Shown here in pieces: positions 50,430 to 57,700 of a stretch of DNA of 64,000 nucleotides. Source of the stretch: Fodinibacter sp963800505 (GTDB taxonomy: Bacteria; Actinomycetota; Actinomycetes; Actinomycetales; Dermatophilaceae). A model generated the notes under the pieces. That model made no database searches, had not been told where the DNA came from, and saw only the letters and a program-made list of their open reading frames with translations. Each line of letters opens with the position of its first letter. Position 1 is the stretch's first letter. The stretch is taken from positions 1-64,000 of the forward strand of contig CAWDBL010000004.1 in assembly GCA_963800505.1 (NCBI GenBank), read 5' to 3'. Made by a program: the position numbers and the translations under genes.

Positions 50430-51877
50430 CCTCCGACCTGACCGTCGCCGAGCAGCGCGCCCACGACAAGGAGCGCCTCCAGGACATCACCCACGTGCTG
50501 CACGGCCCGCACGGCACCGGTGCCGTGCAGCGGGTGCTGTATGCCGTCTACCTCCTCGCGCTGCTGGCGTTCACCTACGGCTTCACCGTGGCCCGCGCCC
50601 TCTTCATCACGACCGAGCCGGGATGGATCCACGACCGGCTGCTCGGGCCGGGCGCGGCCGTGGTCGCCGTCGCCCTCGCCGGGGCGCTCACGGTGCTCGT
50701 GCACGGCATCGGGCGGCGCCGGGGGCCGGTGGTGCCGCCACTGCCGTGGGTCGACCACGTCGTCGCCGGCCCCCTCGACCGGGCGACGACGCTGCGTGAG
50801 TGGTGGCTGGTCTCGGCCACCCTCCTGATCGCCGGGGCCACCGTCACCGCGGGCGTGCTCGGCGGCGGGCTGTGGGCCTCGGGCACGACCGGGCCCACCG
50901 CGTTCTTCGTCGCGATGCTGGTCGGCCCGGCGCTGGGGGTGGTCGTCGCCGCGGCCTGGCTGGCCGGCCAGGTCGGCGCCGGCGCCCGTGGCCCCGACCG
51001 GATGCCGGCGGACGCACCCGGCGTGCGGCGCGGCATCCGGGCACTCGGCCCGTCAGCGGCGCTGCGCCGCCTCGGGCTGCCGGAGCTGCGGGCGCAGAGC
51101 ATCCGCTCGACCCGGCTGGGCGGTGCAGTGCTCGCCGGTGACCTGCGAGCCGCCCGGCTCGAGACTGCCACCCCAGTGCACCGCGGGCGCGGGCTGCGGC
51201 TGCGGTCGCGCGGCCGGCACGGCACCGTCGTCGCCCGCGACCTGCTCGGCCTGCGCCGCCAGCCCGGGCTGCTGCTGTCCGGGGCGCTGCTGGCCGCGCC
51301 CGGGGCGGCGGGGGTCGCCTGGTCCTTGAGCGACCCCGAGGTGCCGGTGGCGATCGGCGTCGTGGCGGTGGCGGTGCTCTACCTCGGCGTCGGGGTGTGG
51401 GCCGAGGGCCTGCGGCTGCTCGGCGACACCCTCGGCACGCCCCGGCTCAGCGGGCTGGGCCTGAGCGCGGAGGCCGCCGCGCACACGGTGCTGCCGGCCA
51501 CGTTCCTGCTCGTGCTCGGGCTCCCTCTCGCTGTGGTGGTGCACGCCCTCGTCCCCGGCTCCCCGGTCGGGTTCCTCGACGTCGTGGGATGGGTGGTCGG
51601 CGTGGGAGCGCTCGCCCTGGGATCTCAGTGGGTCGCCTCCTTCCGGGGGCGCCCCCCGTTCCTGGCGTTCCTGCCCGACGTCGGCCCGATGGTCATGACG
51701 CTGTGGTTCGCTCGCTCCCTGGTGCTCTGCGCCCTCGTCGGAGGGCTGCTCACGGCTCGGGCCGCCGACCGGGGGGTGCTGGGTTCCACGGGCCTCAGCC
51801 TCGTCGCCGCGGTGGCGCTGTGCTGGCTCTGGGGCCGGCGCACCCTGCGGTCGGCGGCCGACGAGCACCGCGTCTGA
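50426..51877 (+). CDS. DUF6297 multi-span membrane protein
   Basis: This 483-residue protein begins cytoplasmically and has about ten hydrophobic segments in two groups separated by a basic loop (about residues 190-270, HRGRGLRLRSRGRHG). I recognise it as a DUF6297-type protein that accompanies a small ABC ATPase in actinobacteria. It starts by ATGA overlap with the ATPase gene, so the two form a transporter. Confidence 0.8.
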   Translation: MTSDLTVAEQRAHDKERLQDITHVLHGPHGTGAVQRVLYAVYLLALLAFTYGFTVARALFITTEPGWIHDRLLGPGAAVVAVALAGALTVLVHGIGRRRGPVVPPLPWVDHVVAGPLDRATTLREWWLVSATLLIAGATVTAGVLGGGLWASGTTGPTAFFVAMLVGPALGVVVAAAWLAGQVGAGARGPDRMPADAPGVRRGIRALGPSAALRRLGLPELRAQSIRSTRLGGAVLAGDLRAARLETATPVHRGRGLRLRSRGRHGTVVARDLLGLRRQPGLLLSGALLAAPGAAGVAWSLSDPEVPVAIGVVAVAVLYLGVGVWAEGLRLLGDTLGTPRLSGLGLSAEAAAHTVLPATFLLVLGLPLAVVVHALVPGSPVGFLDVVGWVVGVGALALGSQWVASFRGRPPFLAFLPDVGPMVMTLWFARSLVLCALVGGLLTARAADRGVLGSTGLSLVAAVALCWLWGRRTLRSAADEHRV

Positions 51878-52074
51878 CCGGTCCGTCGCGCGCGCCTTCG
51901 GACGAGTGGACCCGGCAGACCCGCCGTTCCGTCCACGCCTGGGCTCGTCTCCTGCGTCTCCCCCTCGCGGGTCCCTCTCGTCGCCCCCGGGGCGCTCCCG
52001 TCCTGCTGTGCAGCCGAGGTGCGGCACGTCACACCGCGACACGCCGGGAGTAGTTCCATCGGGGGGTTGAGCCC
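51878..52074. other. Intergenic leader region
   Basis: No gene is seen. The DNA is less GC-rich toward its right end, just before the small leader frame, and may contain the promoter and 5' leader of the pseudo-receiver gene. I could not match it to a known riboswitch. Confidence 0.35.
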
Positions 52075-52149
52075 ATGGCAGACCCGAGAAACAGTGGGGT
52101 GAAAGCAAAACCCGTCCGGACTTCCCTGCGTCCCCCGTTGACGAAGTGA
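52075..52149 (+). CDS. Possible 24-codon leader peptide
   Basis: ATG at 52075 opens MADPRNSGVKAKPVRTSLRP and three more residues plus Lys, ending in a TGA that overlaps the next start as GTGA. GGGGGG lies upstream of the ATG. The product is very basic and uses rare AAA and AGA codons. The overlap suggests translational coupling, but a chance frame in an untranslated leader is equally possible. Confidence 0.3.
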   Translation: MADPRNSGVKAKPVRTSLRPPLTK

Positions 52150-52532
52150 GAAGACTCGTGGCTGTTCTGGTGGTCGAGACGCGCGGTGGCACTGAAACGG
52201 CCCGCATCGTGTGCGAGTCCCTCACCGGCTTGGACGGCGTGGTTCGGTGCGTCGACGCCGAGCTCGACGACCTCCTCGACCGCCCGGCATTCCTCCTGTT
52301 CGACCTCGTCGTCGTGGCGTGCGGCGATGATGCGGACGGCGGGCACCGTGCCTGCCTCGCCCTGCGGGACTTCACGCCGTCGATGCTCGTCCTGGCCACC
52401 TCGAGCACGCGCGAGGCAGACGAGCTGCTGGCCTTTGCCCGCGGCTGCGACGACTACATCACGACATCGGCCTCACCGGTGGTGATCCGGGCACGCCTAC
52501 AGGGGCTCATCGCCCGCACCTGGCGGCGCTGA
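52146..52532 (+). CDS. Degenerate response-regulator receiver protein
   Basis: This 128-residue single-domain protein has the receiver fold, but the phosphoacceptor strand reads FDLVVVACGDD with Ala58-Cys59 where Asp is expected, and the conserved Lys is Thr107 in CDDYITTSASP. It should not be phosphorylated in the standard way. There is no output domain. The GTG at 52146 is supported by overlap with the preceding small frame; a GTG at 52158 is an alternative. Confidence 0.65.
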   Translation: MRRLVAVLVVETRGGTETARIVCESLTGLDGVVRCVDAELDDLLDRPAFLLFDLVVVACGDDADGGHRACLALRDFTPSMLVLATSSTREADELLAFARGCDDYITTSASPVVIRARLQGLIARTWRR

Positions 52533-52686
52533 ACCGACCGCAGGGCCGAGATCGGCGGCCCAGCGACCAGGTGCTCGACGTCCGCCTGAGGGGGCCACGC
52601 CGCACGGTGCTCGCCGCTTGTGGCCCCGATGTCACGAGGCGGACACCGGTTCGGCCACGGACAGGTGGGCGGCTTACCCTCATGAC

Positions 52687-53511
52687 GTGCGCATCGACGT
52701 CTGGTCCGACATCCTCTGCCCGTTCTGCCACCTCGGCCGGCGGCACCTCGAGCTCGCCCTCGAGCAGTTCGAGCACGGCGACGAGGTGGGGGTCGTCTGG
52801 CACAGCTTCCAGCTCGACCGCACTGCGCCCGCCGTCGACGACACCCCGCCCATCGACCGGGTCGCCCAGAAGTACGGCGTCCCGCGTGAGCAGATGGTCG
52901 GCCAGCACGAGCGGATGGCGGCCGACGCCGCCGCGGTCGGGCTCGACTTCCAGTGGGAGTCGCTGCGCGGCGGCAACTCCTACGACGCCCACCGGCTGCT
53001 CCACTTCGCCCGCTCGGTCGGCCGTGAGGACGAGGTCACCGAGCGCGTGATGCGCGCCTGGTACACCGAGGGCCAGGCCATCGGCGACGCCGAGGCCCTC
53101 GTGCGCCTCGGCGTCGAGGCCGGCCTCGACGAGGATGCCGTGCGCACCCTCCTCGCCGGCGACGACCACGGCATCGACGTGCGCACCGACCTCGCGCTCG
53201 CCAACCAGATCGGCATCACCTCGGTGCCCACCTTCGTGCTCGACCAGAAGTTCGGCGTCAGTGGCGCCCAGCCCGTCGAGGTCATGCTCAACGCCATCCG
53301 CCAGGTCTGGGACCTCCAGGGCACCGAGCCCGAGCCCGTCGCCGCCGGCGGCGGCTGTGGTGGCGGGTGCTGCGGCGGTGCCTGCGGCACCGGCGCCGAG
53401 GCGTCCGACACCGTCGAGGATGCCGGTCACGGCTGCGGTTCCGACGGCTGCGGTGGTGCCTGCGGGGCCGACGAGCCCGTGGCGCAGGAGAGCGTTCCCG
53501 CCGCTCGCTGA
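52687..53511 (+). CDS. DsbA/FrnE-family thiol oxidoreductase with Cys-rich tail
   Basis: This 274-residue protein has a thioredoxin fold with CPFC active site (Cys11, Cys14), a helical insert and a cis-Pro loop (ITSVPTFVLDQKFGVSGAQP), matching the FrnE group of cytoplasmic DsbA-like isomerases. From about residue 225 it carries an added Gly/Cys-rich tail with seven cysteines (GGGCGGGCCGGACG and HGCGSDGCGGACG), possibly metal-binding. The GTG at 52687 lies six bases after TACCCT, so the transcript is probably leaderless. Confidence 0.9.
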   Translation: MRIDVWSDILCPFCHLGRRHLELALEQFEHGDEVGVVWHSFQLDRTAPAVDDTPPIDRVAQKYGVPREQMVGQHERMAADAAAVGLDFQWESLRGGNSYDAHRLLHFARSVGREDEVTERVMRAWYTEGQAIGDAEALVRLGVEAGLDEDAVRTLLAGDDHGIDVRTDLALANQIGITSVPTFVLDQKFGVSGAQPVEVMLNAIRQVWDLQGTEPEPVAAGGGCGGGCCGGACGTGAEASDTVEDAGHGCGSDGCGGACGADEPVAQESVPAAR

Positions 53512-53549
53512 GCCGCACCCCCACGGCACTGGATGCCGGGTGCGGGTAC

Positions 53550-53641
53550 GAGGACACCCCGCGCACCTGGAAGAGCCCACCTGCCCTTGCTGCATTCCTG
53601 CCCTGGGGGAGTTCAGCGGGGTACCACCACGCGGGGTGCCG
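53550..53641 (-). ncRNA. ffs: Signal recognition particle RNA (small bacterial type)
   Basis: Read on the minus strand, the centre contains the SRP RNA core CCAGGGCAGGAATGCAGCA followed by AGGGCAGGTGGG, the helix 8 region that binds Ffh, with the GGAA-like tetraloop GGAAT context. The ends pair: CACCCCGCG near the 5' side with CGCGGGGTG near the 3' side. A -10-like TAGGAT lies at 53653-53648, seven bases before the proposed 5' end. Length about 92 nt is right for the actinobacterial small form. The exact ends are estimated. Confidence 0.85.
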
Positions 53642-53844
53642 GGCACGATCCTAGGCGGGCACCCGGCATCCCGGGAAATCCGCTGCCCGCAGCGCGGGCG
53701 TTGACCTTCGCACCGCCGCGACGCCAGAATGGGCCGGTTGTCCCAACGTGACGCAGGTCACAACCACCGGGCCGGGCGGGGAGCCGCGGACCGGCCTTCT
53801 CCGGCCACGGCCGGACCACCTTGGGTACTGCAGGGAGTACGCAC

Positions 53845-54957
53845 ATGCATCCATCGAGGTTGACCATCAGCTGCGCCGCCGCCGCGGCCGCAGCCCTCCT
53901 CATCCCCTCCACCGCGTCGGCGTCCGGCCACGGGCACAAGCACCCGACGCCGACACCGGTCGTGCGATCGACGCAGCTCGCGGCGCCGTTCAACCTGGCC
54001 GTCGACCACGGCTCGGTCTACGTCGCCGACGGCGGGCTCAACCTCGTCGGGAAGCTGGCCCGCGATGGGGCCATCCGCACCATCGCGGCCGACCAGCCCG
54101 GCGCCTCCGGCGTCGACCGGTCCAAGGACGGGCGCCGCCTGGCCTTCACCACCACCGTCACCAACTTCGAGACGTTCGAGAACACCGAGAGCGGGCTGAA
54201 CATCTGGGGGCCGCGCGGTTCACGCGTCTACGCCGACACCCACGCCTTCGAGGTCACGAACAACCCAGACTCGGTCAACCAGTACGGCGTCGCCGACCCG
54301 AGCCAGTGCGTGATCGACGCCTTCACGGCGGCGGAGTTCCCGGTCTCGTACACCGGGCAGGTCGACTCGCACGCCTACTCGGTGGCCGCGTGGGGCCGCT
54401 CGTGGGTGGTGGCGGATGCCGGCGCCAACGCGCTGTTCCTTGTGCGCAACGACGGGTCGATCAGCACGCTGGCCGTGCTGCCGCCGCAGCCGAGCACCAT
54501 CACGGCCGAGCAGGCCGCCGCGCTCGGCCTGCCCGACTGCGTCGTGGGGGTGACCTACGCGTTCGAGCCGGTGCCGACCGACGTCGAGGTCGGCAAGGAC
54601 GGGTGGCTCTACGTGACCACGCTCCCCGGCGGGCCGGAGGGCCCGGTGCTCGGGGCACGCGGCGCGGTGTGGAAGGTGAACCCGCGTACCGGTGCTGCGA
54701 CCAAGGTCGCCGGCGGCTTCCTCGGGGCGACCAACCTGGCGCTGGGCTCGCACGGCACGATCTACGTCGCCGAGCTGTTCGGTGGGCGGATCTCCACGGT
54801 GCGGCACGGGATGGCCGTGCCCTACCTCGACCTCCCGGGCGTCGTCGCCGTGGAGACCGGTAAGAACGGCACACTGTGGGCCGCGACCCTCGGCAACGAG
54901 GACCCGCCCGCCCCCGGCACGATCGTCCAGATCAGGAACGGGAAGGTGCGGCACTAG
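53845..54957 (+). CDS. Secreted ScyD/ScyE-family beta-propeller-like protein
   Basis: This 370-residue protein has a Sec signal peptide (LTISCAAAAAAALLIP, cleavage near ASA) and then NHL/SMP-like repeats: FNLAVDHGSVYVADGG, PTDVEVGKDGWLYVTTLPGG, ATNLALGSHGTIYVAELFGG and VAVETGKNGTLWAATLG. These fit the ScyD/ScyE family named from the scytonemin locus but widespread in actinobacteria with unknown function. The ATG at 53845 has GGGAG seven bases upstream. Confidence 0.85.
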   Translation: MHPSRLTISCAAAAAAALLIPSTASASGHGHKHPTPTPVVRSTQLAAPFNLAVDHGSVYVADGGLNLVGKLARDGAIRTIAADQPGASGVDRSKDGRRLAFTTTVTNFETFENTESGLNIWGPRGSRVYADTHAFEVTNNPDSVNQYGVADPSQCVIDAFTAAEFPVSYTGQVDSHAYSVAAWGRSWVVADAGANALFLVRNDGSISTLAVLPPQPSTITAEQAAALGLPDCVVGVTYAFEPVPTDVEVGKDGWLYVTTLPGGPEGPVLGARGAVWKVNPRTGAATKVAGGFLGATNLALGSHGTIYVAELFGGRISTVRHGMAVPYLDLPGVVAVETGKNGTLWAATLGNEDPPAPGTIVQIRNGKVRH

Positions 54958-54972
54958 GGGCCGTTCGAGAGC

Positions 54973-55010
54973 GCGGGTGGCCGTGGAGCCTGGGCTCCGC
55001 GGCCACCTGC
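54973..55010. terminator. Terminator hairpin between convergent genes
   Basis: GCGGGTGGCCGTGGAGCC pairs with GGCTCCGCGGCCACCTGC, a stem of about 18 bp with two G-T or mismatched positions. It lies between the ScyD-like gene and the convergent membrane-protein gene. Confidence 0.6.
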
Positions 55011-55040
55011 GTGCCCCGCGCAGGCGCGTCGCCGCAACCG

Positions 55041-56018
55041 TCAGCCGCGGATGAACCAGATCGGCGCGACGGCGCTCAGGCTGTGGAGCACCCACCCACC
55101 CCCGACCGAGAGCACGACGCCGAAGACCCACCCAGTGAGCCCGCTCCACCGACCGGCGACACCCGGCGGGTGCACGGTGCCCTCCGGCTCGTACCTCGGG
55201 CGGATCAGCTCGGCGACCGCGAAGACCGGCACCACGACCGAGAGCGGCCCCCCGAGCAGCCAGAACCAGAACCACCGGGTGCCGCGCCTCGGGCGGGGCC
55301 CCATGATGACGACCGACAAGGTGGCGAGCAGCAGCAGGGATCCGGCCTGGTAGGCGCGGTCGGCCGGCAGGCCGCGGTAGAAGACGCCTGCACTCGCCTC
55401 AGGCACACCGGCGTTCCGGAAGCCGGCGACCGCGTCGATGACCGTGCCTGAGGGGATGCCGTTGGTGTCGAGAACGCGCAGTGAAGCCACCGGCGAGTCG
55501 ACCCAGTAGGCGACGCTGACCGGCCGGCCGTCGACGACCTCACCGTCCACGCCCTCACCGTCCACGAGCTCGCCGCCCACGACCACGCCGCCGTCGACGA
55601 CCTCGCTGTTGTCGGCGCCGGCCGGGTAGACGTTGACGCGATAGGGGCCGGACGCCGGCCCGCGCCTCCCGTCCTCCTCGACCGTGACGACCCGGTAGGA
55701 GGTGACCCGGCCCTGGGCGAGGTCGGCGGCGAGAAAGTCCTGCGACACCATCCGCGGCTGGGCCACCCACACCCCGACCAGCCACACCGACCAGGCGACG
55801 AGCAGCACCCACCCCAGGGCCTTGCGGGGCCTGGCACCGGCGAAGGTCGACCGCACCACGTCGAGCACTCCGGGGCGGGCATCGATGGGCGGCGTGGCGG
55901 GCTCGGCCGCGACCGTGTCCTGCGTCGTGGACGTGAGGTCGGACGCGTAGCCGTTCAGCGGGGCGCCGGGCGCGGTCGTCCCTGCACCGGCGCCGGACGG
56001 AGGCTCTTCGTTCCCCAT
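55041..56018 (-). CDS. Hypothetical membrane protein with Val-Asp-Gly repeats
   Basis: This 325-residue protein has a Pro/Ala-rich N-terminus, a membrane segment at about 69-86 (LGWVLLVAWSVWLVGVWV), an extracellular part with the imperfect repeat VVDGG, VVVGG, ELVDGEG, EVVDGRP, and two to three C-terminal membrane segments. I do not recognise a family. It is divergent from tRNA-Ser. Confidence 0.7.
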   Translation of the reverse strand: MGNEEPPSGAGAGTTAPGAPLNGYASDLTSTTQDTVAAEPATPPIDARPGVLDVVRSTFAGARPRKALGWVLLVAWSVWLVGVWVAQPRMVSQDFLAADLAQGRVTSYRVVTVEEDGRRGPASGPYRVNVYPAGADNSEVVDGGVVVGGELVDGEGVDGEVVDGRPVSVAYWVDSPVASLRVLDTNGIPSGTVIDAVAGFRNAGVPEASAGVFYRGLPADRAYQAGSLLLLATLSVVIMGPRPRRGTRWFWFWLLGGPLSVVVPVFAVAELIRPRYEPEGTVHPPGVAGRWSGLTGWVFGVVLSVGGGWVLHSLSAVAPIWFIRG

Positions 56019-56095
56019 CGGGCGATCTTGGCAGCCGGGACGCCGGCCCCGCGACGATTTCGGGCGGCGGCATCCCCTCTAGTAGCCTCGCCCGC

Positions 56096-56183
56096 GGAGG
56101 ATTCGCATAGTGGCCTAGTGCGCACGATTGGAAATCGTGTTGGGATAAAACCCTCGGGGGTTCAAATCCCCCATCCTCCGCCA
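56096..56183 (+). tRNA. tRNA-Ser (anticodon GGA)
   Basis: This is an 88-nt class II tRNA: acceptor GGAGGAT/ATCCTCC with G discriminator and encoded CCA, anticodon loop TTGGAAA (anticodon GGA) on stem CACGA/TCGTG, a long variable arm (TTGGGATAAAACCCTC) and T-arm GGGGG-TTCAAAT-CCCCC. It reads UCC and UCU. Confidence 0.96.
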
Positions 56184-56231
56184 TCAGGAAAGTCCCGGCC
56201 GCTCGCGGCTGGGCTGTTCCTGTTGGCGGAC

Positions 56232-56307
56232 GGATGGGAGATGCCGGGAGCGGGCGTGGCGGGGTGAGGGACGAACCCCGCCACCCCGCGGGTCCCCCAT
56301 CCTCCGC
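56232..56307. repeat. Palindrome copying the tRNA-Ser 3' end
   Basis: TCCCCCATCCTCCGC occurs in the tRNA (56167-56181) and again at 56293-56307, 126 bp later. Before the second copy, GGATGGG (56232-56238) is the inverted version and is followed by ATGCCGGGAGC (56241-56251), as after the tRNA-Pro fragment. A perfect 10-bp stem, GTGGCGGGGT/ACCCCGCCAC, lies inside (56256-56284). Confidence 0.6.
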
Positions 56308-56316
56308 ACTTCAGGG

Positions 56317-56362
56317 GATGTGGGTGAAGATCGCTGCCCTGACGACAGTCATCACCCACGTT
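56317..56362. repeat. 46-bp palindromic repeat, copy D
   Basis: GATGTGGGTGAAGATCGC and the right arm ATCACCCACGTT flank the inner TGCCCTGACGAC. It is of the AAGATC arm type on the left; the right arm has diverged. Confidence 0.7.
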
Positions 56363-56379
56363 GCGGAGGGGGCCGCCGC

Positions 56380-56425
56380 AACGTGGGTGAAGATCGTTGC
56401 CCTGGCGACGGTTTTCACCCACGTT
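56380..56425. repeat. 46-bp palindromic repeat, copy E
   Basis: AACGTGGGTGAAGATCGTTG and GTTTTCACCCACGTT flank CCCTGGCGACG. It lies 17 bp after copy D, the same spacing as between copies B and C. Confidence 0.75.
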
Positions 56426-56468
56426 CCGCGGAGTCACGCGCCCTCCTCGCCCTCCCCCAAGGGATGCC

Positions 56469-56508
56469 GGTGTGAATCGTCGCCTGGACGACGAGAATCA
56501 CCCACGTT
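56469..56508. repeat. 46-bp palindromic repeat, degraded copy F
   Basis: The right arm GAGAATCACCCACGTT and inner CGTCGCCTGGACGACG are clear, but the left arm is shortened to GGTGTGAAT. It lies at the 3' end of the gene on the minus strand at 56526. Confidence 0.55.
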
Positions 56509-56525
56509 CGAGAAGGGAAGGGGGC

Positions 56526-57542
56526 TCAGGCCAGCGGCAGCCGCTCCCCCACCCGGCAGCGCGTGTCGTGCAGCCCGACGAGCCGCGACTCGTCCGGCCC
56601 GGGCTCCGGCCCCGACACGCTGACCAGCCGGCAGACCGCGTGCCCCGACGAGCGCCCGTCGTACTGCGAGACCCACTCCTCGAACCGGCCGCGCGCCCCG
56701 TCGTCGGCGTACGGCCACGACACGGGCAGCGCCCGGGCGCCCACGCGGAACGGCTTGGGGGTCAGCCGTGCCCGGTAGCTGTCGTGGGTGGCACAGAGCT
56801 CGACGTACAGCGGGTCCGACCCCAGCTCGGTGAGCAGGGCACGCGCCCGGTCCGAGCCGGGGGATGCCGCGACGCCCGTGACGATGACCCGCAAGCCCGC
56901 AGCGGTGCGGTAGACCCGCACCCCGAGCTCGGGGTGCCGGCGGGCGAACTCCCAGACCGGCTCGCACGCCAGGCACTCGGCCACGCTCGTGCCGCCCGGG
57001 CGCGGCGACGCGGGCACGGCATCCGCGCCCTTGTCGTCGGCCGCGTCCGACGGCGTCATCGGGGTGGGCGCCGGCTCACCCGACAGCAGGCGACGGAAGA
57101 ACCCGCCCACCCCGGTGCCGGGCCGCCGGCGCGTCGGCCCGCCCCCACCGGCAGCGCCCGAGCCCTCACCCGACGCCCCGCCTCGAGCCGTGACGTCCGC
57201 AAGCTCGGGGACGTCGACGTCGGCGATGAAGAGCAGGTCGGTGCACAGCACCTCGCAGCCCATCCGGTTGCGGGTGACCACACCGAGCACGGCGCCGGAT
57301 GCCGCCTCGACCTCCTCGAGCACCGGCTCGCGCAACGGCATCCGCGGGTAGTAGCCGTGCCCAGGTGGCAGGCCGCCCTCGCGCGCCACCCGCTCCAGGG
57401 CCTGCGCCAGTCGCTCGTCGGCGACGCGCGCGGCATCCGACGGCGACTGCGACGACCACCCCCACACGGTGAGCATCCCGCCGCCGCTGCCCAGGTGCGG
57501 GCTGAACCCCTCGGCGGTGACCCAGTGCTGCGGCAGCTCCAT
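56526..57542 (-). CDS. Conserved protein of unknown function
   Basis: This 338-residue soluble protein has conserved blocks VYRTAAGLRVIVTG, GSDPLYVELCATHDSYRARL and TPKPFRVGARALPVSW near the C-terminus, which I have seen in a widespread family without known function. A Gly/Pro-rich linker (about 125-180) separates an N-terminal domain (VTAEGFSPHLGSGGG). CLAC (about 195) could bind metal but is not part of a known motif. The ATG at 57542 starts within a longer open frame. Confidence 0.65.
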   Translation of the reverse strand: MELPQHWVTAEGFSPHLGSGGGMLTVWGWSSQSPSDAARVADERLAQALERVAREGGLPPGHGYYPRMPLREPVLEEVEAASGAVLGVVTRNRMGCEVLCTDLLFIADVDVPELADVTARGGASGEGSGAAGGGGPTRRRPGTGVGGFFRRLLSGEPAPTPMTPSDAADDKGADAVPASPRPGGTSVAECLACEPVWEFARRHPELGVRVYRTAAGLRVIVTGVAASPGSDRARALLTELGSDPLYVELCATHDSYRARLTPKPFRVGARALPVSWPYADDGARGRFEEWVSQYDGRSSGHAVCRLVSVSGPEPGPDESRLVGLHDTRCRVGERLPLA

Positions 57543-57700
57543 GGCGGGAGTCTGGCAGTGCCCCCGGTCACACGGAAGCACTCGCGCCCGCGCCGGGCCG
57601 AGTGTCGACGGCTCCGTTCGGCGCGGTTTCAGGCCCGCCCATGGACGATGCCGACCGAACCGGTGGCGCACCCACCCCCGGGTGGGTCCACGATGGGGTC

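Noticed and set aside
51878..52145. Known riboswitch (c-di-AMP, c-di-GMP, guanidine) in the leader of the pseudo-receiver gene
   Set aside because: I looked for the conserved cores of these classes and found no match; the GGGGTGAAAGCAAAACCC segment is not diagnostic.
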